NCBI GenBank assembly: GCA_002914805.1
Contig: JXTB01000225.1
Location: 142,285-206,284, forward strand
Direction: 5' to 3'
Source: Parasponia andersonii
Lineage: Eukaryota; Streptophyta; Magnoliopsida; Rosales; Cannabaceae
Length of the DNA: 64,000 nt
Shown piece by piece: positions 10,586 to 22,695 of this stretch. The translations under genes were made by a program, and so were the position numbers. The notes under the pieces were generated by a model. It was not told the DNA's origin. It saw only the letters and a program-made list of their open reading frames with translations, and searched no databases. Positions within the stretch are counted from its first letter, which is position 1; each line of letters begins with the position of its first letter.

Positions 10586-11137
10586 GGCCCTGTCTTCTAA
10601 TGACGCTGACGCTGACGCTGAGGGGCTCCACAACAGAGCGGGTACTGAGTGAGAGACTCGTCGGCTGATTAAAGGTCACGCCGTGACTTGTGAGGGTGAG
10701 GGGCTCGACAACAAAGTGACTCAGTGAGAGACTCGTCGGAAGGCCATCTCTTTGTGAGGGTTTGGGGATCGACGCGTGTGAGAGGTAGGAAATTTTAATA
10801 TTCAGACTGTTGACTGAGTGGGTGAGTGAGAGAAGAGAGAGTAGATTGAGAGTTATACGAGACAAGAATATATGTTTAACGAAGTTAAGCAGGTTCGGCC
10901 TTTTTTTAAAAAAATAAATAATAATTGTGCCTAAAACGCTGGGCTTTTATCCACAGTAATTAATGCTCATTTATTCTCATCCACTACCTCAGATAACTCA
11001 CCCTCCGATCCAAATCATGCGGTCAGCAAAAGGGGAGCACCCAAACACCCATTTTTGTGGGTTGTACTGTAGACACCCCACCCCCTTAACAAATCTCGTA
11101 GGTAGAGGAAAAGAAAAATAAAAAGAATTACCATGTC
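10586..11137. repeat. Minisatellite remainder and spacer between the two retrotransposons
   Basis: After the GGCCC duplication the sequence resumes the interrupted minisatellite. A short (GACGCT)n run lies at about 10602-10620. Two related units follow at 10617-10677 and 10676-10745, each containing CAACA(A/G)AG and GAGAGACTCGTCGG. The rest (10746-11137) holds no recognisable gene. Confidence 0.6.
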
Positions 11138-11142
11138 TGGCC
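11138..11142. repeat. Target-site duplication TGGCC (left)
   Basis: TGGCC precedes the left LTR and is repeated at 16905-16909 after the right LTR. Confidence 0.88.
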
Positions 11143-11596
11143 TGATGCAGCAGATTGCTAGAATTCGCTGTAATTTGTGTTCTCACAACAAGAATACAAA
11201 TAAGTAAAATTCTCAAAGAGAATTTAGAAAAGAAAATTAAGATGTGATTGAAGATTGAATGATTACAACTCTTGTCAATGAAGGTTATTTATCTAAGTTT
11301 AGGATTAATCTAAACCATCCAATAAAATAATTATAAGAAACTTATAACTATACACCTAGCATCTACTAACCAAACACACTTAAATAAATAAATTGTTCAC
11401 CTAATACACTTTAAATAAATAAATTGTTCATCTAATATACTTCAAATAAACAAGCTAAATAACCTAACACATTTCAAATAAATAAGTCTAAAATACCTGA
11501 CACACAAAACATTCTACCAACCAATGGAATGTTCATTAGATTAAGTTTTGGAATTTAGGGCCTTAACTTTTGGTTATTTTGTGGCCTGCTGCATTA
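11143..11596 (-). repeat. 3' LTR (element sense) of the - strand gypsy element
   Basis: The LTR is 454 bp and aligns with 16481-16904. Its inner end reads TGCTGCATTA, one C-to-T change from the outer end of the partner LTR. Confidence 0.88.
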
Positions 11597-11611
11597 GTTC
11601 TCCTCCACTTG
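11597..11611 (-). other. Polypurine tract of the - strand gypsy element
   Basis: On the - strand it reads CAAGTGGAGGAGAAC, directly next to the 3' LTR. Confidence 0.65.
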
Positions 11612-12660
11612 AAAAAATAACTCGTCCTCGAGTTGCTCATGGTATGAGTTATGGTCCATGGTGCTCGTACAAATCTTAAACATTGAAGGCCTTAGAAATT
11701 GTGTAACTATCTGGTAAATCAATGACATATGCATTATCATTAATCTTTTGAATGATGCGAATGGGGCCAATTTTCTTTTGCTTGAGTTTATTGTATTCTC
11801 CTCCTGGAAGTCTTTCTTTACATTAATGAACTATTACAAAATCGCCATCTTTAAAAGTTTTGAATCTTCTATACTTGTGAGTATTAGCCTTGTATTTTGT
11901 AGTAGACTCTTCTAACTTTCTTTTCACTTCTTCATGGATGTGGATCGCCTTATTAATCAAATGATCAGTAATAATGCTCATTCCTGGAAGTTTTGGTAAA
12001 AGTACTAAGTCAAGAATATACAATAGAGGACGAATATAAATAATTTCAAATGGAAATTTACTGCTGGAATGATTTGGCACGTTGTTGTAAGCAAACTCAG
12101 CTTGCGGTAGGACATTCTCCCATTGTCTAGAACTTTCTTTGATCAAGCACCGTAAAATATTGCACAGTGTGCAATTAGTGACTTCAGTTTTCCCATCTAT
12201 TTGGGAATGATAAGTGCTACTAAATTGGAAGGTGGTATCAAGTCTCATCCACAAAGTGCACCAAAAATGACTTAGGAATTTAATATCGTGATCAAAGACT
12301 ATTGTCCTTGATAACCCATATAGACGAACAATCTCTCGAAAGAATAATTGAGCAATATAACTAGTATCTGAAGTTTTCTTATAGGGAATAAAATGAGCCA
12401 TCTTTGAAAAACGATCTACCACAACAAAGATAGAATCTGAACTTTTTTGTGTTCTCGGTAGTCCCAAGATGAAATCCATGGACAAATCTTCCTAATGCGC
12501 ATCAGGAATAAGAAGTGGTAAGTACAACCCAGTGTTTTGAGCTTGTCCCTTTGTAGTCTGGTATATATAACAACGCTTGACAAATTTCTCGACATCGCGC
12601 TTAAGATGTGGCCAAAAGTATAGAGCTTCCACTAATGAAATAGTGTTTTCTCGTCCCATG
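11612..12660 (-). pseudogene. Integrase of the - strand gypsy element
   Basis: On the - strand the zinc-domain end reads RCYIYQ, so one Cys of the CxxC pair has become Tyr. The catalytic core runs MSMDFILGLPRTQ ... FSKMAHFIPYKKT ... TIVFDHDIKFLSHFW ... DGKTEVTN, and both Asp positions and the Glu are present. The C-terminal part includes [11 protein letters not shown] and [12 protein letters not shown], typical of plant gypsy integrase ends. A stop interrupts the frame just before MSMDF, and another follows at about 11820. Confidence 0.82.
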
Positions 12661-14600
12661 TGTCCTCCTAACCCTCATGCGTATAGCTCCTGAATGATGT
12701 GTTCTCTGAAAGGTCCTCATGGAATACATAACGGTTTTCAAAGAATAAAAAACCACCATTTATTTGATGTTTATTTGCAACTCCACTAATGCACTTCTCC
12801 CATTCTTCTTTAAAGTATTCATCTTTAGCGTATAAGTCTTTCAAATAATCAAAACTGATTATTTCATTTTGAATAGTAGTCAGTAACATAACTCGGTAAC
12901 TCAATGGATCAACAACCTTATTTAATTGTCCTGACTTATGCCAAAGAGAGAAAGTGAACTTCTGGATATAGGCAATCCATCGAGCATGCATTCGATTCGG
13001 TTTGAAAGAGTTGTTGAGGTACTTAAGGGCATGGTGATCCGTATTGAGGATGAATTCCTTCTGCACTAGATACGGCTCCCATTGTTGTAATGTACAAAAA
13101 ACCGCATATAATTCTTGTTCGTACATTGACTTTTTTTTTCTGGCTTCATTGAGATTTGTATTAAAGAAAGCTATCGGCTTCATATCTTGAGATAGAATAG
13201 CTCTAACACCTACGCCAAAAGCATCATAATCGACTTCGAAAAACTTGTCAAAGTCAGGGAGTGCAAGGACGTGCATTTGTGAGTTTTTCCTTCAAGACAG
13301 CAAAACTCTGTTCCGCTTCTTCTATCCAAAGGAATTGCTATTGCTTTAAACAGTTAGTGAGCGGTGTAGCTATAGTACTAATGTTTCACACAAATCGTTT
13401 ATAAAATGTTGTAAGACCATGAAAACTTCAAACTTCTGTAATGGTCTTCGATATTGGCCAATCTCAGATAGTCTTTACCTTATCTTGATCGACTTTGATT
13501 CTGTTACAACTTACAACAAAGCCCAAGAAGACTAAGTTGTTAGTCATGAAGCTACATTTTTTTAGGTTGACATACAACTGATTCTTACAAAGTACATTAA
13601 AAACTTCGATCAAGTGTTGTAGATGTTCTTTCTCATTCTGACTATAGACCAAAATATAATCAAAATAAGCGACGACAAATCTTCCAATGAAGGGTTAGAA
13701 TACCTAATTTATTAACCTCATGAAAGTACTCAGGGCTTTGGAACGATATAGCTAACCACTCGTATAGTCCTTCATGTGTTTTGAATGCAATCTTCTATTC
13801 ATCTCCAGAATGAATACAAATTTGATGGTATCTGCTCCGCAAATCAATTTTGGAAAAGAGCTTTAATCTGCCCAATCTATCAAGCATGTCATCAAATCAT
13901 AAGATAGGAAATCGATATTGTACTGTAATCTTGTTGATGGCCAGACTATCAACACATATCCTCCAGCTTCTGTCTTTCTTCGGTGTTAGGAGTGCAGGCA
14001 CAACCACAGGGCTCATACTTTCTCTAATAATCTCTTTCTTGAGGAGGTCTTAGACTTATGTTTGTAGGATCTCATACTTCTTAGGACTCATGTGGTAGTG
14101 CGGTAAACTTGGTAGACTTGCTCCAGGAACAAGATCAATCTGGTGTTGAATATTTCGTAGGGTGGTAAGCCAGTAGGTAACTCCTCAGGAACGATATCTT
14201 CAAATTCAGACAATAATGTTTGAACCTGTACAGGAATATTGATAGGAGTATATGCCTCTTTAGGTACAAAAAAAAGTTGGTCTTGGTGGAGGTTGTTTGC
14301 TTATTTTGCAGCTTCATAGGAGCCAGAATAATCTTCATATTATCCTTGTGAAAGCTGTATGTGTTAGCTTTGCCATTATGTATAGTATTTAAATCAAATT
14401 TTCACGGTCGACCAAGTAACAGATGACAAGCATCCATATCAACAACATCACATAATACCTCATCTTTTTGTTTACCTATGGAGAAAGGAACTCGACATTG
14501 TTATGTCACCTTTGTTTTACCGACGTCCTTGATCTAGCCAATACGATACGGGGCAGTATGTGGTTGGGTTGGTAGTTGTAACTTGTCCACCATAGTCTTG
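12661..14600 (-). pseudogene. Protease/reverse transcriptase/RNase H remnants of the - strand gypsy element
   Basis: RNase H is clear at 12668-13276 (DFDKFFEVDYDAFGVGVRAIL, ELYAVFCTLQQWEPYL, TDHHALKYLNN). Reverse transcriptase thumb motifs lie at 13464-13652 (EKEHLQHLIEVFNVL, LVFLGFVVSCNRIKVDQDKV). Upstream palm and protease parts (13660-14600) are broken by stops and frame changes and are recognised only in patches. No intact catalytic site could be confirmed. Confidence 0.72.
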
Positions 14601-14604
14601 GATA

Positions 14605-15921
14605 CTATACTCTCACTACTCTCACTATCAATGATAAGATCATATACTCGTTGTTCAACCATACAATGAGTCTTGAAGATGCTGTGTCATTGTATTTTTT
14701 TTCCTTCTTTGGTGTATACATCAATTGTCTTATGACCAAGGAAATACCTTCATCTCCATAAATGACTTCCTCAGGTTCAACTTCATCTATGTACTCCTCA
14801 GTCTCGAAATATAATTTGTCCCCTTTGACGTCGTCATCATGTATGGTTAGATGAACAGGTCTATTCTGATAACATTGATTTGAATAATGGCCTATTTGTC
14901 TCCAACGAAAACATTTATTATCTCTCGGGACTATATAAGGGTTGTAAGTATTGTTGTTGGTTATTTCCCTTTGTGGTCGAGCGGTTGGTTGATTGTAAGA
15001 AAGAGTTAGTCTTACTACTTCATCGTGTGGTCTTGCTATGGCCTTCCCTTTGCTCAAATTAGATCTTTGTGGTAGTGTAGAGTACGGAGAAGTTGTTGAA
15101 TTACGATGTGCCCTTTTGTTGAGCTAAGTTTCAATTTTCAAAACGAGTTGAATTATACTAGATAAAGTATAATGAGATTGTTTGAATACCTCGTCTTGTA
15201 TGTTTGCACGAAGTCCATCAATAAATCTAGAAATCTTTTGACTTTCGGATTTGCGAATATCCACTCTGGCAGCTAGTCTATGAAACTTGGTTACGTATTC
15301 TTGTACTATCCGGTATGCTTGTCGGCAATATTCATATCGACTAAAAAGTGCTTGTTCGTAATCTGGAGGTAGGAAGTGCTCGATCATCAATTGTTTCATC
15401 CGCCGTTAAGTGTGAAATTTATTTCTCCCTTGCCGAATATATGTCGCTTGTAATTGATCCCACCAAGCTAACACGCCTCCTTTGAGTCGATAAGTCACCA
15501 ATTTGACTTTCATGTATTCTGGAGTATCCCAATAATCAAAGAACTTTTCTACTTCAGCTAGCCAATCAAGGAATTCTTCAATCATGAATAGACCATTAAA
15601 TTGTGGAATCTCGATCTTCATGCCGTAGTCATTTTGCCAAGGTCCTTGGTTGTTTTCGGGCGTAGCTGTTCTTTCATCGTCTTAACTAGAATCTTTACCT
15701 TGAAAAAGTTGATTTCGATGCCATCTAAAATTTCCAAGAGGATCAACTTCGTCACGTCTCTGTCATTCATAATTGTTGTTTCGTCTCCCAAGAAAATGTT
15801 GAGTCAAATTTGTAAGCATTATTTCTAGATTCTGCAATCATCTATCAAGTGCATCCACTGACTCCTTTGTTGCGAACTTTTTTATAGTAGGATTTTGTTG
15901 GCTAGATTCTTCGTCTGACAT
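14605..15921 (-). pseudogene. gag of the - strand gypsy element
   Basis: The start codon is probably the ATG at 15921-15919. Capsid motifs are IPQFNGLFMIEEFLDWLAEV, KLVTYRLKGGVLAWWDQL and FSRYEYCRQ. The zinc knuckle is damaged: CFRWRQIGHYSNQC has Trp where the second Cys should be. The acidic spacer after it (DEVEPEEVIYGDEG) leads into the protease. Several stops separate the pieces at 15621-15406, 15399-15124 and 15057-14605. Confidence 0.78.
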
Positions 15922-16466
15922 CTTGTTTTTGACTTTTTTTTTGAACTTCTTTGTATTTTTTTTTTAATTTTTTTTTTTTACTTTTATAGGAAAGAAAATA
16001 GTACAAACTTTTAAAAGAAAAGAAAAATAAAATTACTTTTTTTTTTACTTTTTTTTTTACTTTTTACTTTTTCTTTTCTTGTTTTTATGGGAAAGTAAAT
16101 AGTACAAACTCTTAAGAGTAAAGAAGAAAATAGAACTCTCAAAAATCTAAATAGTAAGAAAAAAATAAAGCTCACAAAAATATATATTATTTTGTTAAAG
16201 GAATGAAGCAAATTCTCTAAGGAGAAAACCTTGATATTTGCCTTTGATATACGTCTCTTGTTTTTTTTTTTTTTTTTTTTTTATAGAAATAAAGATAGTA
16301 TATGGAAAGGTTATATATGTATGTTTAGTAAATAATTATTATAGGAAGGTGATGGTAAGGATTAGATAACAAATGTGATGATGAACTAAGAGTTTTTTTT
16401 TTTTTTTTTTTAATTATGGAAATAGAATAGGATGATGATAACAGGAAAGCCCTGATACAGAGGTAG

Positions 16467-16478
16467 ACTCTGGTACCA
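16467..16478 (-). other. Primer-binding site of the - strand gypsy element
   Basis: On the - strand it reads TGGTACCAGAGT, close to the initiator tRNA-Met primer site, two bases inside the 5' LTR. Confidence 0.65.
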
Positions 16479-16480
16479 AT

Positions 16481-16904
16481 TGACACAGCAGATTACTAGA
16501 TTTCGCTCTAACTTGCGTTCTCACAACGAAAATAGAAATAAGTAAAATTGTCAAAGAGAATTTAGAAGAGAAAATTAAGATGTAATTAAAGATTGGATGA
16601 TTACAACTCATGCCAATGAAGGTTATTTATACAAATTTAGGATTAATCTAAACTATCCAATAAAATAATTCTAGGAAACTTTTCAACCATATACTTAGTA
16701 TCTATCAACCAAATATATTTAAATAAATAAATTGTTCACCTAACACACTTCAAATAAATAAGCTAAATAACCTAACATATTTTAAATAAATAAATCTAAA
16801 ATACGTAACATACAAAATATTCTACTAACTAATGGAATGTTCATTAGATTGGGTTTTAGAATTTTGGACCTCAACTTTCGGTCATTTTGTGGGTTGCTGC
16901 ATCA
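16481..16904 (-). repeat. 5' LTR (element sense) of the - strand gypsy element
   Basis: The LTR is 424 bp and aligns with 11143-11596. Its outer end TGCTGCATCA is followed by the TGGCC duplication. Confidence 0.88.
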
Positions 16905-16909
16905 TGGCC

Positions 16910-17266
16910 ACTAATGTACAACCCCTTTAATATACCAGAAAATTAATTGAATAAAAAAAGAAAATTGAATATAAAGAAAAGGAAAGAGTTCACTATTTGA
17001 TTTAAGAGCTCTTTTGTTCTCCAAGATTTCCATCAATGACTGATTTTTATTTTTTTGAATAACCATCCATGACTGATTTTATATTCACATACATATCCAA
17101 TCAAACAACAATCAAACAACCACAATATGACCACTCCCAACATATAAACAATTGTAGAGAGTTTTCGTATCTGAAACAAGATCCCTTAAACCCGAAACCC
17201 GAATCCGATTCATAACACTAGTAACTAGAAAGACAATATTTTCCTTGAAGTACAAGTCTCTAATTA
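16910..17266. other. 3' flank of the ammonium transporter gene
   Basis: No gene is seen. This AT-rich stretch should carry the 3' UTR of the - strand transporter. A possible polyadenylation hexamer (AATAAA on the - strand) lies near 17046-17051. Confidence 0.5.
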
Positions 17267-17793
17267 TTAGACCACTTGAGTGGCACCACTTGATGGGTAA
17301 TGACGAGGTTGTGAAGTATCATCGGAGTAAATCTCATGCCTGGTAAAGTCATACTTCTCCCCATCACCCCACAAGGCGTAGGCCTCCTCCCCATGCACGG
17401 CGTCATCTCCAATGAGCAGATGATCCTCCGGCATTCTAAGCGGTAACAACGTCTTAATCGCTATGCAAATAATCGATGTCATCACGAGATTCCAAACGAT
17501 GATGAACAGCCCTCCGACGAGCTGTTTGAGGATTTGCACGCCGCCTGACCCTCCATAGACTCCTCCCCGGGAGTTGGTGACGGGGAGGAAGAGTGCGCAA
17601 AGTTGTGGCTCGGCGAAGAGTCCAGTGAGGAGGCCACCAAGGAGACCGGCCACCGCATGCGTGTGGAAGACTCCGAGGGTGTCGTCGATTTTGGTGAAGA
17701 GCTTCCACCTTTTGTCTAGGATCATCATGGTGAACCATGGGACGCTTCCGGACATTACTCCCATCAATATGGCAGCCCATCCTTGAACTAGAC
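17267..17793 (-). CDS. AMT3: AMT exon 3
   Basis: It encodes residues 308-482, from [12 protein letters not shown] to GATQVV, and ends in TAA. The acceptor is GAATTAG. It carries H353 and the conserved cytosolic C-terminus. Confidence 0.93.
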
Positions 17794-20700
17794 CTAATTC
17801 ATTCACGTAAACAAACATGTGATTATAGGAGAAAGTTACCAATTGTTATTTTATTATATACCAATAATTTGTAATTTTGTTTCTTTCGAATTCGTCAGAT
17901 ATTTTATAATTACTCTCGTTAGTTAGCACAGACTTTGCTGTGAACATATAGTACTCTTAGCTATAGCGCCTTCAAATTATTTGGAAAAGTGCGTATAGTT
18001 CACTTTTTGAGGGGGGGAAAAGTGAATATATTTCCTTTAGAAGAAAACAATGCTGGACAAAAGAATTGACTTCTGGAACTGAATGTGAGAATATCGTGAT
18101 CATGAAAACCCATAAAAAAATAAAAAATAAAAGAAAAATATGAAACGAAAAGTCAACCAAATTAAGCTGGCGCGAATCCATCCGCGTCACGCGTCATTCA
18201 CACCAATCTTTACATAGGACCACAGACCCATCCTAGATTGTATTATTGTACAATAGAACACCAAATATTTATTAAAGAAAAAAACAATCGAACACCAAAT
18301 TATTGATAAAGACAAAGCTATCACTTGTCATAGGTTTTCTTCCACATGTAGATGTAGTTCACCGAAAATTCCATTCGGAGACGAATATTAATGTGTATAA
18401 TTAATGAATATATATATATATATATAGATCGCATATATACTTTAGGTTTGCTCCTTATAATAAGTAAAATCCCTAACAATTAGTTTTGGAACAGTATTTA
18501 AATAAAAGATTCCTTTGCGAAATAGACCATAGTAAAAGAATGTTCCAATTTTGACCCTCAATCCTGGTGGGATCAATAGTGACGGCCCTACTGTAATAGT
18601 AGGCATGTAAGTCTTACATCTATACTTTAATATTATTCCTCCTAGAATAAATTTATTAGTCTACAACTTAAAACACGTTAACGTAATTAATAATTAATGA
18701 AATTAAAGAAAAAACTGAAACGTATTGTGTGTATATGTTTTATATCATTTATCGTTTTCTCAAGATGAATATCAGTTATTACTAGAGAGAATATTATCTA
18801 ATTCATTGCTGATAAGTAATACTAACGTAATTAAAGGCCACTGGTTCATTAAATATTAATGTCTCACAAATTAACCGTAGAACGAAACGAGTGTAGTACG
18901 TTTTAAGTAACACGTATTCTCATAGCTCAAAATCATTTTTTTTAAGAAGGTGCATAGCTCAAAATTATTAGCTAGCTATATACGTCAGATTTTTAGCAAA
19001 ACAGGGGAGAAACAAATAAATCAAAAAGAGGAAGCATCGTGTATTACTTAGAAATAGGAAAGATTTTATAATACGATTCGCAAAAAATAAGGTTGATTTA
19101 ATTCTTCTAAATTAATAATCTAAATTGAAGTCTATAAATTCTCTTAAGTAGTTATATGGGAAAGTCAACTATTGTACCCCACTTCCCATGCCAAATCGAT
19201 CTTGAGGATCCAGTGAATCTTACGACTTAGACACCCAGAAAAGCCTTACGTGTTTCAAATTCACTGCGTGAGAAGATGAGTTTACTAATTACTTATATGG
19301 ATGTGTATGCACTTAATATTCTTACTTCTAATCAACATTTTGCATAGCAGAAGAAAATTAACTTCTGGTTTTTTCCTTCGCCCGTAATACTTTATATTTA
19401 ATATAATTTAAAATCATGCTTAACATGAAACTTAGGATCTACTTACAGTAATAACATAAACAAACTAACGTTAAAATTAATTAATGTAGCACCAATATCG
19501 ATAATAACATCGCAAATACGAGTGGCATGTATTTTGGGTTCTTATATATAGGACAAAATACGGGACCAATTAATATATATATAAAGTCCTCAATGTTAAG
19601 AAATGTTTTGCTAGGTAGATTCTATGTTATTACTAGAGGTCATAGCTCTTTATTAATAAGGTTAGCCCTACAATAAAACTAATTCTAAAGTATTGCAATA
19701 CAATACATAGACGCGCGCTCCACAATCAACGTTTAGTATTTTCTAGCTTATATGTTGTGCTTTTTGGTAATTTTAATGCTATAGCTAGCAAGACATTTTT
19801 AATTCATGGCTCAAAGAAAAGACTCTACTGGTAATAAAGTTCAGAGATTTGGTAGGTATGGATACTGGTGATACCTGCGCCGGGAGTGATGCAAACGAGG
19901 CCAGTGATCATTCCTTGGACAGCTCCAATAACTGAGGGTTTGTTAAAGAAGATCACATCAAGCCATGTCCATACCAGGAGGCTTGTGGCTGCACAGATGT
20001 TGGTGTTAAGGACGGCCATAGATGAGTCTGTGTTGGCCGCGTATGGATCTCCACCGTTGAATCCTGCCCATCCCATCCACAGTAGACCTGCCCCCGCGAG
20101 CATCAACAATACGTTGTTTGGTGGGAATCTCTCTCTGTCTTTCTTCGCTCTGGGTCCCACCTGTCACCGATTTTATTAATATTCATTCTATTGAAGACTT
20201 TTTTTTTTTTATTTCTTCTTCTTGGAAAAGAAAAGAAAATATATATATTTTTTTATCACAAAGGAAAATAGCATTAGTTATAATAATAGATAAGTACGTA
20301 CTCCATCAGCGGTAAGTTACTAAAGTTCCATAAAGAAAAAACTGAGCAGGTCTAAAAGGCCTTTATTTCGTGCTTTAGTTTTCAAGTCAAATATATGTGA
20401 TTGCATTTTTAGATCTTACAGGCGAAACTGGACAAATTAAGAGACCTTTTTTAATTCCATGTGAAAGTATTTTAAGAAAGAACGAAATTATGTCATATAT
20501 ATATATATATACACACACACACATATCATGGATATTCTAAAATCAAAGATGATGACTTGGATCTTTTTGTTTTCTCCTCAAATCATGATGAATTGAATTT
20601 ATGACCTGAGGCCAATGGTAATTCCCTATTCTAATGGTCGATTTTCGGTGTTGGCCTCCTCCATAATATATAAAAGAGCCTAAAAAAAAGGGGAGGGGGG

Positions 20701-22695
20701 ACAAAGACAATTTATTGGCTCAACAAAAAGTTAATGCTTAAATCTATAATTCAACAAACTAGTTAATTGAAATATTAAATTGGTAAAGTCAAAAATAGGA
20801 AAATTCTCCACTCCATTGACTTGTTCAATAGCTCATTCATCTAGGAACTTAATTTATTCTACACATATTTTTTCATTTAAAAGAAGAAAAACCAACCACA
20901 AGCATATTCTTTTTTTTTTTTTTTTTAAATGAACCACAAGCATATTCTATACACATATGTAATGTATTTTAGAAGGTTACCACAAGAATTCATAATTAAC
21001 TCTTTTCTTTCTTCGATGCTAATATTAGCTTACCTCATTTGGTTTTTAACTTACATATACACACATACTTATCGATAGAGAGGACAGAGTGAGTCTTTTT
21101 GTTTTGTTTATTTATTCATTTTTTTACCCAGTAGAACCTATATATATATATATATATAGAGATTGCCAATCTAATAGGTATTTTTTTTTACCTATGAGTA
21201 GGTATTTTTTTTTAGCTGTAGGATCACCATTTAATAGTGATCCAATGGGTATAATGAAGTGCATGAAAAGACGAACATTAATGTATTTTTTTTAAGTGTT
21301 GAATCACCATCTAATAGTGATCTAATAATATAATGAAGTGTATAAAAAGACGTGCATCATTAATATTCTTTCTCTCTCTTACTTTTTATAATAAAAAAAT
21401 GTGCATACTAAATTTTCATTAGTCAAATTGATACCTAGTAAAAAAAATATTGGTGGCTATATATATATATATATATATCTAGATACATGATACTTGACTA
21501 GAAGAAAGAATAATTATCTTATTGGAAAACAGCCATTTTTAAGGTAATTATCACTCAACAATAATATGGAAAAATGCTGTAAAAATTATTCATCGACCCC
21601 ACAATCGTAACGCACGATCTTAGCTATTATTACTTTTTGTAGAAATATAATTATTTTATGAAAGGATAGAAATATACTTATATAATATAGAAAATACGAT
21701 AATTTAAGAGTTTTTTTATTCAAAACAAATTGAATTCGAGGATTTATAAACAAGACTCACACCTACTTTAGTCCTTTAGTATGGCAAATTTAACTCCCAC
21801 CACCTTGTATTCAATGCAAAAATATGGATCAATAGTACGTCCAAATATTAAATAGTGCATCTCATTACTCTTTCAAAGAAAAAATTACTGTACTGGTCAA
21901 CAAATTAGTTGTCTCTCTCTATAAGATTTCGTACTTTATAAATTAAGCTTTCGTAAGTATTGTAAAATTTCCAAGTTATACGTATGCATGAGTAGTACTG
22001 AATTAATTTTCTACTTTCTAATTTAAAAAAAAAAAAACAAATAATAATTCATTGATTACCCAGTAAGCAGCTGTGAAGCCGGCAATCCCAGACGAGAGAT
22101 GAATGACGTAACCACCAGAGTAGTCCATAACTCCCCAGTGGAAGAGGAACCCTCCACCCCACAAGCTGAAGGCCCCAACGGTGTAACTGAACGTGAGCCA
22201 CAGCGGTACAAACATCATCCAAGCCTTGAAGTTCATTCTCCCAAGCACAGAGCCCGCCAGGATTATCAGCGTTATCGCGGCGAACACGCATTGAAACCAA
22301 ACCATCGTCGCAGCCGGGTAATAAGGCTCGATAGCCGGCGTCTCCACGGTGACACCGTCCGCGAAGTGGTGGACGCTGGCGGGAAGTACGGACTGCGAGA
22401 TCAGGAACTTCTGTCCTAAAGCCGGCCCGGCCTTACCCCAAAAGGGGAGCAGCCTATGGCCGAAGGACATCTTGTAGGCCCAGCTGACCCAACAGATGAC
22501 GACGGCGGCAAAGGCGTAGAGCGCCATGAACGCGGAGTTGACCGCCCACTTCTTCTTGACGATGCTGCCGTAGAGGATGACGAGGCCCGGCACGCTCTGG
22601 AGGCCCACCAGCGTGGCGGAGATCATCTGCCACGCGTTGTCGCCTTTATTGAGCCATATTGGTACCGACGCGCTCACGTTGCCCGCGTAGGCCAT
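17267..22695 (-). CDS. AMT3: Ammonium transporter, AMT2/AMT3-type, three exons, complete
   Basis: AMT/Mep/Rh proteins carry ammonium or ammonia across membranes as trimers; the plant AMT2/3 branch acts in root uptake, root-to-shoot transfer and symbiosis. The spliced frame is 22695-22060, 20160-19875 and 17793-17267: 1449 bases, 482 residues, the normal length. Introns have GT/AG ends and all phases fit. Pore residues are D191 and H199 (DYSGGYVIH) and H353 (FHTHAVAG), matching the conserved Asp and twin His of the family. The AMT2-branch features [26 protein letters not shown] and cytosolic tail [15 protein letters not shown] are present. No stop or frameshift is seen. Introns of 1899 and 2081 bp hold a MITE and simple repeats. 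AMT3 rather than AMT2 or AMT4 is my reading of the sequence, not a phylogeny. Confidence 0.95.
19875..20160 (-). CDS. AMT3: AMT exon 2
   Basis: It encodes residues 213-307, from [16 protein letters not shown] to TPGA, plus the first base of Gly308. The acceptor is GACAG before GTGGGA, and the donor is GTATCA. Confidence 0.93.
20894..20948. repeat. 17 bp direct repeat flanking a 21 nt T-rich tract in AMT intron 1
   Basis: AACCACAAGCATATTCT occurs at 20894-20910 and 20932-20948, with T-rich sequence ending AAATG between. It looks like a target-site duplication around a retroposed poly(A) remnant in - orientation. Confidence 0.65.
21161..21457 (-). mobile_element. MITE copy A, inside AMT intron 1
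   Basis: A 297 bp AT-rich element starts GATTGCCAATCTAATAGGTA and ends ATATTGGTGGC. Its body and both ends match the reverse complement of 54296-54533, including AATAGTGATCCAA and an AATGCAT/AGTGCAT-containing core. It lies within a TA dinucleotide run, so the target duplication cannot be read. No coding capacity. The orientation label is arbitrary. Confidence 0.65.
22060..22695 (-). CDS. AMT3: AMT exon 1
   Basis: It encodes residues 1-212, from [10 protein letters not shown] to AAYW, and ends exactly at a codon boundary before GTAATC. It includes the first half of the transporter with D191 and H199. Confidence 0.93.

Larger units (their letters stand above)
11143..16904 (-). mobile_element. 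Ty3/gypsy LTR retrotransposon (chromovirus-type), - strand, decayed
   Basis: The element is 5762 bp. LTRs lie at 11143-11596 (3' LTR in element sense) and 16481-16904 (5' LTR). The outer ends form a perfect 10 bp inverted repeat, TGATGCAGCA and TGCTGCATCA. A 5 bp TGGCC duplication is at 11138-11142 and 16905-16909. Read on the - strand the order is gag, protease, reverse transcriptase, RNase H, integrase. The integrase end lies close to the 3' LTR. The clade (CRM, Reina or Galadriel-like) is not resolved by eye. Many stops and frameshifts show it is inactive. Confidence 0.9.

Noticed and set aside
10602..10620. Coding repeat GACGCTGACGCTGACGCTGA
   Set aside because: It is a short hexamer run in the minisatellite and the surrounding frame has no gene features.
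17454..17786. Open frames in other frames over AMT exon 3, including the opposite strand
   Set aside because: They are shadows of the conserved transporter frame; the same holds for 19868-20179 and 22049-22764.
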